The position numbers were made by a program, and so were the translations under genes. A DNA stretch of 64,000 nt from Streptomyces sp. NBC_00258 (lineage in GTDB: Bacteria; Actinomycetota; Actinomycetes; Streptomycetales; Streptomycetaceae). How positions within the stretch are numbered: the first letter of the stretch is position 1; every line of letters begins with the position of its first letter. This document shows, in pieces, positions 57,429 through 64,000 of the stretch. Where the stretch lies: contig NZ_CP108081.1 of NCBI RefSeq assembly GCF_036182465.1, forward strand, positions 2,542,001 through 2,606,000, given 5' to 3'. Below the pieces are notes generated by a model that saw nothing but the letters and a program-made list of their open reading frames with translations, did no database searches and had not been told where the DNA came from.

Positions 57429-58536
57429 ACGCCCGCGCCACACCGGCAGGTTCCTGCGACTCGGAGCACTGCTCGCCGGTATCGCCGTCGCGCTGTCCTT
57501 CCCGTCCATGGCCCCCAGCCCGTACGAACTGACCGTGGGCATCGCCATCCTCAACTTCGCGGTGCTCTCCACCTCCTGGAACTTCGTCGGCGGTTTCACC
57601 GGCTACATCTCCCTGGGGCACGGCGCGTTCGCCGGGCTCGGCGCCTACGCGACCGGGCTGCTCGTCACCAAGGGCGAACTGCCGTCCTTCGTCGCGCTGT
57701 TCGTCGCGGCCGCCCTGGTCGCCGTGCTCGCGATACCCGTCGGCTACGCCGCGCTGCGGGTACGCGGCGCGTCCTTCGTCATCGTCTCGATCGCACTCGT
57801 GCTGATCATGCTGCTGGTCTTCCAGAGCTGGGCCTCGTTCACCGGCGGCTCGCGCGGTCTGGTGGTCCCGCGGCCGTTCCCCGGCAAGCTGCGCTCCGAG
57901 CACCACGAGATCTTCTACTTCCTGTTCCTCGGGCTGCTGGCGCTGGCGCTGCTTGCCTGGTGGATCATCGACCGCTCCCGGTTCGGCATGGGCCTCAAGG
58001 CGATCCGCGAGGACGAGGACAAGGCCCAGTCGCTGGGCACCCCCACCTACACGTACAAGCTCGTCGTCTTCGTGGTCTCGGCGGCCTTCACCGCTCTGGC
58101 GGGAGGGCTCTACGGGCTGTGGTTCGGCGACCTCGACCCCGTCTTCCAGTTCTCGATCCTGAGCGGGGCCTACATGGTCCTGATGGCGCTCCTCGGGGGC
58201 GTACGGCATCTGTACGGGCCGCTGCTCGGGGCCGTGATCGTCGGGTACGGCCTTGAGTACTCCAAGCTCGAGTACGGGGACACGCCGCTGCACCTGGTCT
58301 TCGCGGGCCTGTTGCTGGGTGTCGTCGTGATGTTCATGCCGGACGGGGTCATCCCTGCGGCCACCGCATTGATCGCCCGCGTCCGGGGGACCGGCGAGAC
58401 GTCGATCCGCGAACTCACCGCGGCCGAACTGCGCGACGAGCGCGACGAGCGCGAGGCGGACGTCCGGCCGGACCACCGGCCGGACGGGAAAAGACCTGAC
58501 GGGAAGAGAGACGGGAAAAGAGAGGTGAGGCAGTGA
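57412..58536 (+). CDS. Liv-type ABC permease (LivM-like)
   Basis: A 374-residue permease with STSWNFVGGFTGYISLGHGAFAGLGAYATGLL and the docking loop DRSRFGMGLKAIREDEDKAQSLG. I place the start at TTG 57412 (GGGGG 5 bases upstream), overlapping the LivH-like gene by 17 bases; the frame is open from 57355, so the start is uncertain. The C-terminal 40 residues are a highly charged Asp/Glu/Arg/Lys tail (DERDEREADVRPDHRPDG). Confidence 0.9.
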   Translation: MPRDSERPRHTGRFLRLGALLAGIAVALSFPSMAPSPYELTVGIAILNFAVLSTSWNFVGGFTGYISLGHGAFAGLGAYATGLLVTKGELPSFVALFVAAALVAVLAIPVGYAALRVRGASFVIVSIALVLIMLLVFQSWASFTGGSRGLVVPRPFPGKLRSEHHEIFYFLFLGLLALALLAWWIIDRSRFGMGLKAIREDEDKAQSLGTPTYTYKLVVFVVSAAFTALAGGLYGLWFGDLDPVFQFSILSGAYMVLMALLGGVRHLYGPLLGAVIVGYGLEYSKLEYGDTPLHLVFAGLLLGVVVMFMPDGVIPAATALIARVRGTGETSIRELTAAELRDERDEREADVRPDHRPDGKRPDGKRDGKREVRQ

Positions 58537-59282
58537 GCGCGGACGAGGGTGAGCAGAGCCTGGCGACCGTCGGACTCACCAAGACCTTCGGCGGGGTCGC
58601 CGCCCTGGACGGGGCCACCGTGTCCTTCCGGCACGGCAAGGTCAACTCCCTGATCGGACCGAACGGCTCCGGCAAGACCACGTACTTCAACTGCGTCACC
58701 GGCATGATCCGTCCCGACGCGGGCCGCACGACGTACCGGGGCCGGGACATCACCGCCAAGCCGCCGCACCGCATCGCCCGGGCGGGGATCGGCCGCTCCT
58801 TCCAGCTCTGCCGTGTCTTCCCGCGGATGACGGTCCTGGACAACCTGCTCGTCGCCGTACGCCCGCCGAACCTCCTGGCCCAGCTCGCCGGTGCCCGCAA
58901 GCGGGAGGAGACGGAACGGGCCCGGTACTGGCTGACCCGCATGGGCATCGACCACCTGGAGAGGGCGGAGGCACGGAACCTGTCCTGGGGGCAGCAGAAG
59001 CTGCTGGAACTCGCGGGCGTCCTGATGAGCGAGCCCGACCTGATCCTGCTCGACGAACCGGCGGGCGGGGTCAACCCGGCGCTGATCGACCGCATCTGCG
59101 ACCTGGTGCGCGAACTCAACGCCGAGGGAAGGACGTTCCTGATCGTCGAGCACAACATGGACCTGGTCATGTCCCTCAGCGACCACATCGTCGTCTTCGA
59201 CCGCGGGCGGCCGATCGCGGAGGGCCCGCCCTCGGTGATCCAGTCCGACGAACGAGTCCTGGGGGCCTACCTTGGCGTCTGA
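58533..59282 (+). CDS. Liv-type ABC ATPase (LivG-like)
   Basis: A 249-residue ATPase with Walker A IGPNGSGKTTYFN, signature LSWGQQKLLELAG (Trp-Gly in place of the usual Gly-Gly, common in the LivG group) and Walker B DLILLDEPAGGV, ending in the LivG-type VLGAYLGV. The start overlaps the LivM-like stop by GTGA. Confidence 0.93.
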   Translation: MSADEGEQSLATVGLTKTFGGVAALDGATVSFRHGKVNSLIGPNGSGKTTYFNCVTGMIRPDAGRTTYRGRDITAKPPHRIARAGIGRSFQLCRVFPRMTVLDNLLVAVRPPNLLAQLAGARKREETERARYWLTRMGIDHLERAEARNLSWGQQKLLELAGVLMSEPDLILLDEPAGGVNPALIDRICDLVRELNAEGRTFLIVEHNMDLVMSLSDHIVVFDRGRPIAEGPPSVIQSDERVLGAYLGV

Positions 59283-60093
59283 CTCCGGCTCCTCCACTGT
59301 CTCCCCGTCCCCCTCCGGCTCCGGCCCCTCCTCGCACTCCGACTCCGGATTCCTTCTCGAACTCGACGACATCCGCGCCGGATACGGACGGGCGGCCCTG
59401 GTGCTGCGCGGTCTGACGGTCCGGGTGCCCGCCGGAGCCGTGGTGTGCCTGGTCGGCCCGAACGGCGCCGGCAAGTCCACCGTGCTGAAGGTGGCCAGCG
59501 GTCTGCTCGCGCCGCGCTCCGGCCGGGTCCTGGTCGACGGCGTGGACGTCACCGGCCGCGGGCCGCAGCAACTGCTCGCCGCGGGAGTCGCCCATGTCCT
59601 CCAGGGACACAGCGTCTTCCGGGAGATGACGGTCGCCGAGAACGTCCTCCTCGGCGGCTACACCATCAAGGACAAGGCGGTCGTCGCCGAGCGCGCCGAC
59701 TTCGTACGCGACCTCTTCCCGCTCGTCGCCGAACGCTGGACGAGCCTGGCCGGGCTGCTCTCCGGCGGCCAGCAGAAGCAGGTGGAGTTCGCCCGCTCGC
59801 TGATGGTCAGGCCCCGGGTGGTGCTGCTCGACGAGCCGTCCATGGGGCTCGACCCGAAGACGACGGGCGTGGTCTTCGAGCAGATCGTGCGGATGCGGGA
59901 GGCGGGCACGGCCGTACTGCTGGTCGAGCAGAACGCCCGCCGCGCCCTTGAGACCGCCGACATCGGCTGCGTACTCGACCTCGGACGGGTCCATATCTCG
60001 GGTCCGGCAAGGGAGTTGCTCGCCGATCCACAGCTCGGCGAGCTCTACCTCGGGGGCAGGCCGGCTCAGCCACCGGCCGCGCCCAAGAGGTGA
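59272..60093 (+). CDS. Liv-type ABC ATPase (LivF-like)
   Basis: A 273-residue ATPase starting at TTG 59272 within the LivG-like end. A Ser/Pro-rich leader of about 25 residues precedes the fold. Walker A is VGPNGAGKSTVLKV, signature LSGGQQKQVEFARSL and Walker B VVLLDEPSMGLD. Completes the heteromeric importer. Confidence 0.93.
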   Translation: MASDSGSSTVSPSPSGSGPSSHSDSGFLLELDDIRAGYGRAALVLRGLTVRVPAGAVVCLVGPNGAGKSTVLKVASGLLAPRSGRVLVDGVDVTGRGPQQLLAAGVAHVLQGHSVFREMTVAENVLLGGYTIKDKAVVAERADFVRDLFPLVAERWTSLAGLLSGGQQKQVEFARSLMVRPRVVLLDEPSMGLDPKTTGVVFEQIVRMREAGTAVLLVEQNARRALETADIGCVLDLGRVHISGPARELLADPQLGELYLGGRPAQPPAAPKR

Positions 60094-60163
60094 CCCGGCG
60101 GGGACCCGCGATGCCAGGCAAGGACATCGATGTCATGACACGCCTCGCAAAGGAGCGAGCGAC

Positions 60164-61138
60164 ATGGTCAAACGCAGACGGTACGCGGGAGCGGCCCTCG
60201 CCGTTCTCCTGACAGTTCTCACGGCTCTCGCCGCGGCCCCGGCCGGGGCGAGCGGCCACCACCGGCCACCACCCACCGTGCACCCCGGACTCAGACCCCA
60301 CCTCGCCGCCCACTACGACTTCGAGCACCCGGTACGCGGCAATCCGGCCCGCGAACGCGACCGGGGTTTCTCCGGCACCGACATCGACCTGGTGGGCGGC
60401 GGCGCCCGGATGCGGGCGCCGGACGGCGCACACCACGGCAGCCGGACCTCGCTCCAGGTGCGGCAGACCGACCCGGCGGCCGCGGGCAACGACGACTGGA
60501 AGGCGGGCGTGTACTCCGCGTCCGGCGTGCCGACGCTGAACGCCTTCAACGCGGTGCGCGGGACCACCGTCATGGGGTGGTTCAGGATGACCGGGCAGAA
60601 CCCGAGCCCCAACACCAACACGGCCGCCCCCGACGACCTCTACGGCGCGATCGGCCTTGCCGGAGTGCTCTCCGGCGACTCCGACGGACATGGTGTGCGC
60701 GCCCTGCTGGAACTCATCAACGTGAACGGCGAACTCCGGCTGGTCGCCCTGGGCCGGCGGATCGACGGGGCCGCCTCCCAGACCTTCGCGGCCTCCCAGG
60801 ACTGGCGGACCCTGCTGCCGCCCGGCAAGTGGGTCTTCCTCGCCGCGACCTTCGACTTCGACAGCGGTGAGATGGCTCTCTACCGCAACGGCAGGCCGCT
60901 GGACGGCTTCTACACCGTGCCCGGCGACCCCTGGGACCTCTCGGGCCCGGGCCCGCACCGCACCTCGGCCACCGACCCGCGAGGCATCAAGATCGGCGGC
61001 AGCTTCCCGCAGAACACCCGGGAGGGCAATCCCTGCAACTGCCGTATGGACAGCCTGATGTTCCTCGACCGTGCGGTGGACGCCGCGCTGGTCCGAGCGC
61101 AGTACCGACTGGTCACGCACAAGGCAGCAGAGGAGTGA
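60164..61138 (+). CDS. Secreted LamG-domain protein
   Basis: A 324-residue secreted protein. The signal peptide is KRRRYAGAALAVLLTVLTAL in outline, ending near AGASG. The rest is one concanavalin-like LamG/jelly-roll domain (GTTVMGWFRM, GKWVFLAATFDFDSGEMALYRNG, KIGGSFPQNTREG). No catalytic domain is present, so it probably binds glycans. AAGGAG precedes the ATG. It is 70 bases after the LivF-like gene and 5 before the dehydrogenase gene, and is likely co-transcribed with it. Confidence 0.85.
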   Translation: MVKRRRYAGAALAVLLTVLTALAAAPAGASGHHRPPPTVHPGLRPHLAAHYDFEHPVRGNPARERDRGFSGTDIDLVGGGARMRAPDGAHHGSRTSLQVRQTDPAAAGNDDWKAGVYSASGVPTLNAFNAVRGTTVMGWFRMTGQNPSPNTNTAAPDDLYGAIGLAGVLSGDSDGHGVRALLELINVNGELRLVALGRRIDGAASQTFAASQDWRTLLPPGKWVFLAATFDFDSGEMALYRNGRPLDGFYTVPGDPWDLSGPGPHRTSATDPRGIKIGGSFPQNTREGNPCNCRMDSLMFLDRAVDAALVRAQYRLVTHKAAEE

Positions 61139-61143
61139 CAGCC

Positions 61144-63273
61144 ATGACCGGATCCCCCGGCACCAGACCCAGACTCGGGCCCAGCCACAGGCCCATCGTC
61201 CTGACACCGTTACTCGTTCTCGCCCTGTTGCTGTCCGTCCTCGTCGCCCTGCCCGGCGCCACGGCCCACGCGGCCGAACCGATCACCGACCCGATCCCCG
61301 AGCGGCCCACCACCTCCGGCATCGGGCTGACCGTCGAGGAGTTCGCCGCCTTCCCGAAGAGCGTGCCGCCGGACGGTCCCGTCACCGATCCGCGTCTGAT
61401 GCGGCACGCCCGTATCAACTACCTGAGCGAACTCCCCGACGGTTCGGGCCGGATGGCCGTGCCGGACCTCAACGGCAAGCTGTATCTCGTCGAGAACGGC
61501 ACCCCGCGCGTCTATCTCGACGTCGCCGGCACCTTCTCCCCCGCGTTCTTCGGCAGCCAGGGTCTCGGCATGGGCTTCGGGTTCGCCACGTTCGACCCCC
61601 GCTTCAAGAAGAACGGCCGCTTCTACACCGTCCACACCGAGCTGGCCTCCGCCACCACCGTCGTGCCCGACATGCGGCAGGCGTCGAACACGGTGTACCA
61701 CGGCGTCGTCACCGAGTGGACGGCCGACGACCCCTCCGCCGACACCTTCAAGGGCACTCGCCGCGAGGTCCTCCGCATCGGCTTCACGGGCCGCGTCCAC
61801 GGCATCCAGCAGATCGACTTCAACCCCACCGCCCGGCCCCACGACAAGGACTACGGGCTGCTCTATCTCGCCGTCGGCGACGGCGGCCAGGGTGCCAGGA
61901 ACGGCGAACCGCAGAGCCTGGCCGTGCCGCACGGCAAGATCCTGCGCATCGATCCGCGGGGCAGCGACAGCGCCAACGGCAAGTACGGCATCCCGTCCCG
62001 CAACCCCTTCGTCGGCACCGCCGGTGCCCTCGGCGAGATCTACGCGTACGGCATGCGCGACCCGCACCGGTTCAGCTGGGACTCCGGCGGCCGCAACCGT
62101 ATGTACCTCGGCCACATAGGTGAGCACGCCATAGAGGCCGTGTACGAGGTGAGGGCCGGCGACAACCTCGGCTGGAGCGAACGCGAGGGCGCCTTCGTCT
62201 TCGACAAGGCCGCAACCGATCCCTGCGCCAAGATCCAGCCGCTGCCCGCCGACGACGAGAAGTACGGCTACACGTATCCCGTCGCCGCCTACGACCACGA
62301 CCCGCCCGCCGACTGGAACTGCACCTCCGACGTCGGACGGGCGATCGTCGGCGGCTTCGTCCTCCGCGACCGCGACCTGCCCGAGCTGTACGGCAAGTAC
62401 GTCTTCGGCGACCTCGTCGACGGCAGGCTCCTCTACGCCGACACCAAGGACATGCGCCGGGGTGGCACGGACCTGGCCAAGCTGTACGACCTGATGCTGT
62501 ACGACGAGAGCGGCACCCGGGTGACCCTGCAGGACCTGGCCGGGGACGACCGGGTCGACCTGCGCTTCGGGCAGGACGCCGACGGCGGGCTCTATCTGCT
62601 CTCCAAGGCCAACGGCAGGATCTGGAAGGTGACCGGCACCCGGAAGTTCGCCTCCTGCGACACCGGCGGCACGAAGGTCACCAACGTCATGGCCGGACGG
62701 AACTGGGCCCCGGTCACCCCGTCCAAGTGGCGGTTCCCCGGGCGTGAGGCGATCCTCGCCGAGGCCGGGGCCGCCCGCCCCGGTCCCCGACGTCCCTTCG
62801 AGTACGCCGTGCTCACCGCGGGTCCCCCGGCCTTCGGCTCCGTACGGATCGACGCACAGGTCCGTCTCGACACACCCGTCGAGATCACCAACCGGGACGT
62901 GATCATCGTCTTCGGCCACCAGTCGGACACGAAGTTCTACTACGCGCACCTGTCGACCGACAACACCATCTATCCGCACAACGGGATCTTCGTCGTCAAC
63001 GACGCCGACCGGCTGCGCCTGGAGGACCAGTGGAACGGCACCACCGGTGCGCCACCGGCCGTCACCGACTCGGCCTGGCACAAGGTGCGGGTGGTGCACT
63101 GCCCCGGCACCGGTGAGATCGCGGTCTACCTCGACGGCTCGAAACAGCCCCTGATGACCGCCGTCGACACCACGCTCTCCTCCGGCCGGGTGGGCTTCGG
63201 CTCGTTCGACAACACCGGGCGGATGCGCGACCTGAAGGTCACCGGCGCGGGCGGAGCTGCCCTCACACGGTGA
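61144..63273 (+). CDS. Secreted PQQ-type sugar dehydrogenase (GSDH fold) with LamG-like C-terminus
   Basis: A 709-residue secreted protein; signal peptide ends near TAHAAEP. The six-blade glucose/sorbosone dehydrogenase propeller covers about 60-500, with LLYLAVGDGGQG, IYAYGMRDPHRFSWD, VYEVRAGDNLGWSEREG and ELYGKYVFGDLVDGRLLYA. The last 160 residues form a concanavalin-like domain (WHKVRVVHCPGTGEIAVYLDG). It would oxidise an aldose using PQQ; no PQQ biosynthesis gene is in the window. ATG 61144 is preferred to GTG 61135 because AGGAG is 9 bases upstream. The last 11 bases overlap the convergent GH30 gene. Confidence 0.88.
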   Translation: MTGSPGTRPRLGPSHRPIVLTPLLVLALLLSVLVALPGATAHAAEPITDPIPERPTTSGIGLTVEEFAAFPKSVPPDGPVTDPRLMRHARINYLSELPDGSGRMAVPDLNGKLYLVENGTPRVYLDVAGTFSPAFFGSQGLGMGFGFATFDPRFKKNGRFYTVHTELASATTVVPDMRQASNTVYHGVVTEWTADDPSADTFKGTRREVLRIGFTGRVHGIQQIDFNPTARPHDKDYGLLYLAVGDGGQGARNGEPQSLAVPHGKILRIDPRGSDSANGKYGIPSRNPFVGTAGALGEIYAYGMRDPHRFSWDSGGRNRMYLGHIGEHAIEAVYEVRAGDNLGWSEREGAFVFDKAATDPCAKIQPLPADDEKYGYTYPVAAYDHDPPADWNCTSDVGRAIVGGFVLRDRDLPELYGKYVFGDLVDGRLLYADTKDMRRGGTDLAKLYDLMLYDESGTRVTLQDLAGDDRVDLRFGQDADGGLYLLSKANGRIWKVTGTRKFASCDTGGTKVTNVMAGRNWAPVTPSKWRFPGREAILAEAGAARPGPRRPFEYAVLTAGPPAFGSVRIDAQVRLDTPVEITNRDVIIVFGHQSDTKFYYAHLSTDNTIYPHNGIFVVNDADRLRLEDQWNGTTGAPPAVTDSAWHKVRVVHCPGTGEIAVYLDGSKQPLMTAVDTTLSSGRVGFGSFDNTGRMRDLKVTGAGGAALTR

Positions 63274-64000
63274 CACCGTCGATCTCGAAGGTCTGCACCG
63301 AGGCGGCGGCGAACGGCACGCTCAGGCTCTTGCCGTTGAGGTAGGTGTCCGAGCGTGCCGTGTAGAGGTCGCCGCTGCCTGAGGTGAGCGTGTTCCAGCG
63401 CCGTACGAGCCCGCCGCTGCCGCCCGTGACCTGGGCGAAGCGGGACAGGTCGAAGGTGAGCGTCTGCGCGGCACCGGAGTTGACGGCCACGACGACCAGG
63501 CGCTTCTGCGTGGCGTCGTGGGCGGCGACCGCGTAGCCCACGCCGGTGTCGAGGATGGTCATCCCAGGGCGGATGTGGCGGCTGAACTGGGCCATCACGT
63601 AGTACTTGGTCTGGACGGTGGTCGGCTGCAGGGTGCTCGCGTTGTACGCGATCATCGCCCAGCCCGTCGAGGGGTCCATCACCTGCCAGTAGACCCAGGC
63701 GGTCGGGTGCAGCCAGCGGAAGTCCAGGCACAGGTTGCTCGCCAGGGTGAGACCGGTGCCGTCGCTGTCACCGGTCTCGGAGTTCCAGAGCTTCTTGCCG
63801 GCGGTCGTCACGACGTCCGTGTGGAGGAGGTCCCGGCGGCCGCCCGAACCCTGGTAGCCGTGCACGTTGACCTGGCTGACCAGTGCTTTCGTCGACGCCC
63901 CGAAGGAGTTCCAGGTCGTACGGGCCAGGTCGTAGCTCGTCTCGTCGGAGGCGGAGATCCTGATGCCGGACAGGCCCCGCGTGTCGAGTTCACTGCGCAT
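63263..64000 (-). CDS. GH30-type endo-beta-1,6-galactanase, C-terminal part (cut by window edge)
   Basis: 245 C-terminal residues of a secreted glycoside hydrolase. The frame is open to the window edge, so the N-terminal half, signal peptide and acid/base residue lie outside; the Met at the edge is internal. KKLWNSETGDSDG contains the probable nucleophile Glu. HPTAWVYWQVMDPSTGWAMI and the C-terminal beta-sandwich (KRLVVVAVNSGAAQTLTFDLSRF) fit the GH30 subfamily that cuts beta-1,6-galactan side chains of arabinogalactan. This agrees with the GH43 and GH42 genes in the window. Confidence 0.85.
   Translation of the reverse strand: MRSELDTRGLSGIRISASDETSYDLARTTWNSFGASTKALVSQVNVHGYQGSGGRRDLLHTDVVTTAGKKLWNSETGDSDGTGLTLASNLCLDFRWLHPTAWVYWQVMDPSTGWAMIAYNASTLQPTTVQTKYYVMAQFSRHIRPGMTILDTGVGYAVAAHDATQKRLVVVAVNSGAAQTLTFDLSRFAQVTGGSGGLVRRWNTLTSGSGDLYTARSDTYLNGKSLSVPFAAASVQTFEIDGVTV

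Overview
High-GC, densely coding DNA with GTG/TTG starts, GGAGG-type ribosome sites, many LacI/GntR/RpiR regulators and a large set of secreted carbohydrate-active proteins. All of this points to a Streptomyces (or very close actinomycete) chromosome. Two copies of a GC-rich intergenic repeat common in Streptomyces (12457, 26708) support that. I see no phage, plasmid, insertion sequence or CRISPR array.

Layout. (1) 1-6.8 kb: end of an MFS transporter, an ABC exporter behind a SoxR/MerR-type promoter, a YbhN-like membrane protein, a crotonase and an MscS channel. (2) 6.9-15.2 kb: an FGGY sugar kinase facing a LacI / sugar ABC importer / GH42 beta-galactosidase operon. (3) 15.4-21.3 kb: an aromatic-acid module. 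A GntR regulator is followed by GalB-, GalC- and GalD-like enzymes (lower gallate pathway) and a VOC-fold extradiol dioxygenase, with an AAHS-family transporter under matching operators. (4) 21.5-26.7 kb: extracytoplasmic flavin redox module (ferric-reductase-like membrane protein, tandem FMN-binding protein, ApbE flavin transferase) divergent from a two-component system. (5) 26.8-43.4 kb: arabinogalactan/arabinan block with two secreted GH43 enzymes with different binding modules, a 1732-residue double-GH43 protein, an unknown 578-residue protein, and a YtfQRT-YjfF-type furanose importer with its LacI regulator. (6) 43.7-45 kb: an orphan promoter, tRNA-Pro(GGG) and an RpiR regulator. (7) 45.1-53 kb: an OpuC-type quaternary-amine ABC importer divergent from a four-gene catabolic operon (ornithine-cyclodeaminase-like, ammonia-lyase-like, amidohydrolase, thiol-dioxygenase-like). 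(8) 53-64 kb: a YceI fusion, a LacI regulator divergent from a branched-chain-amino-acid-type ABC importer, then secreted LamG and PQQ-type sugar dehydrogenase proteins, and the C-terminal part of a GH30 galactanase.

How it fits together. The window is mainly a plant-polymer catabolic region. Secreted GH43/GH30 enzymes release arabinose and galactose units, ABC systems import them, and GH42 and FGGY enzymes process them inside. Aromatic acids are handled by the gallate-type operon.

The most novel candidates are these. The ammonia-lyase-like enzyme at 49898 has Ala-Ser-Asp where its family forms the MIO cofactor from Ala-Ser-Gly, and it lies divergent from a betaine-type importer; I infer elimination of a trimethylammonium or other unusual amine. 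The gallate-type operon carries a type I (VOC) dioxygenase instead of the usual type II GalA. A promoter with no gene beside tRNA-Pro shares an operator with a GH43 promoter.
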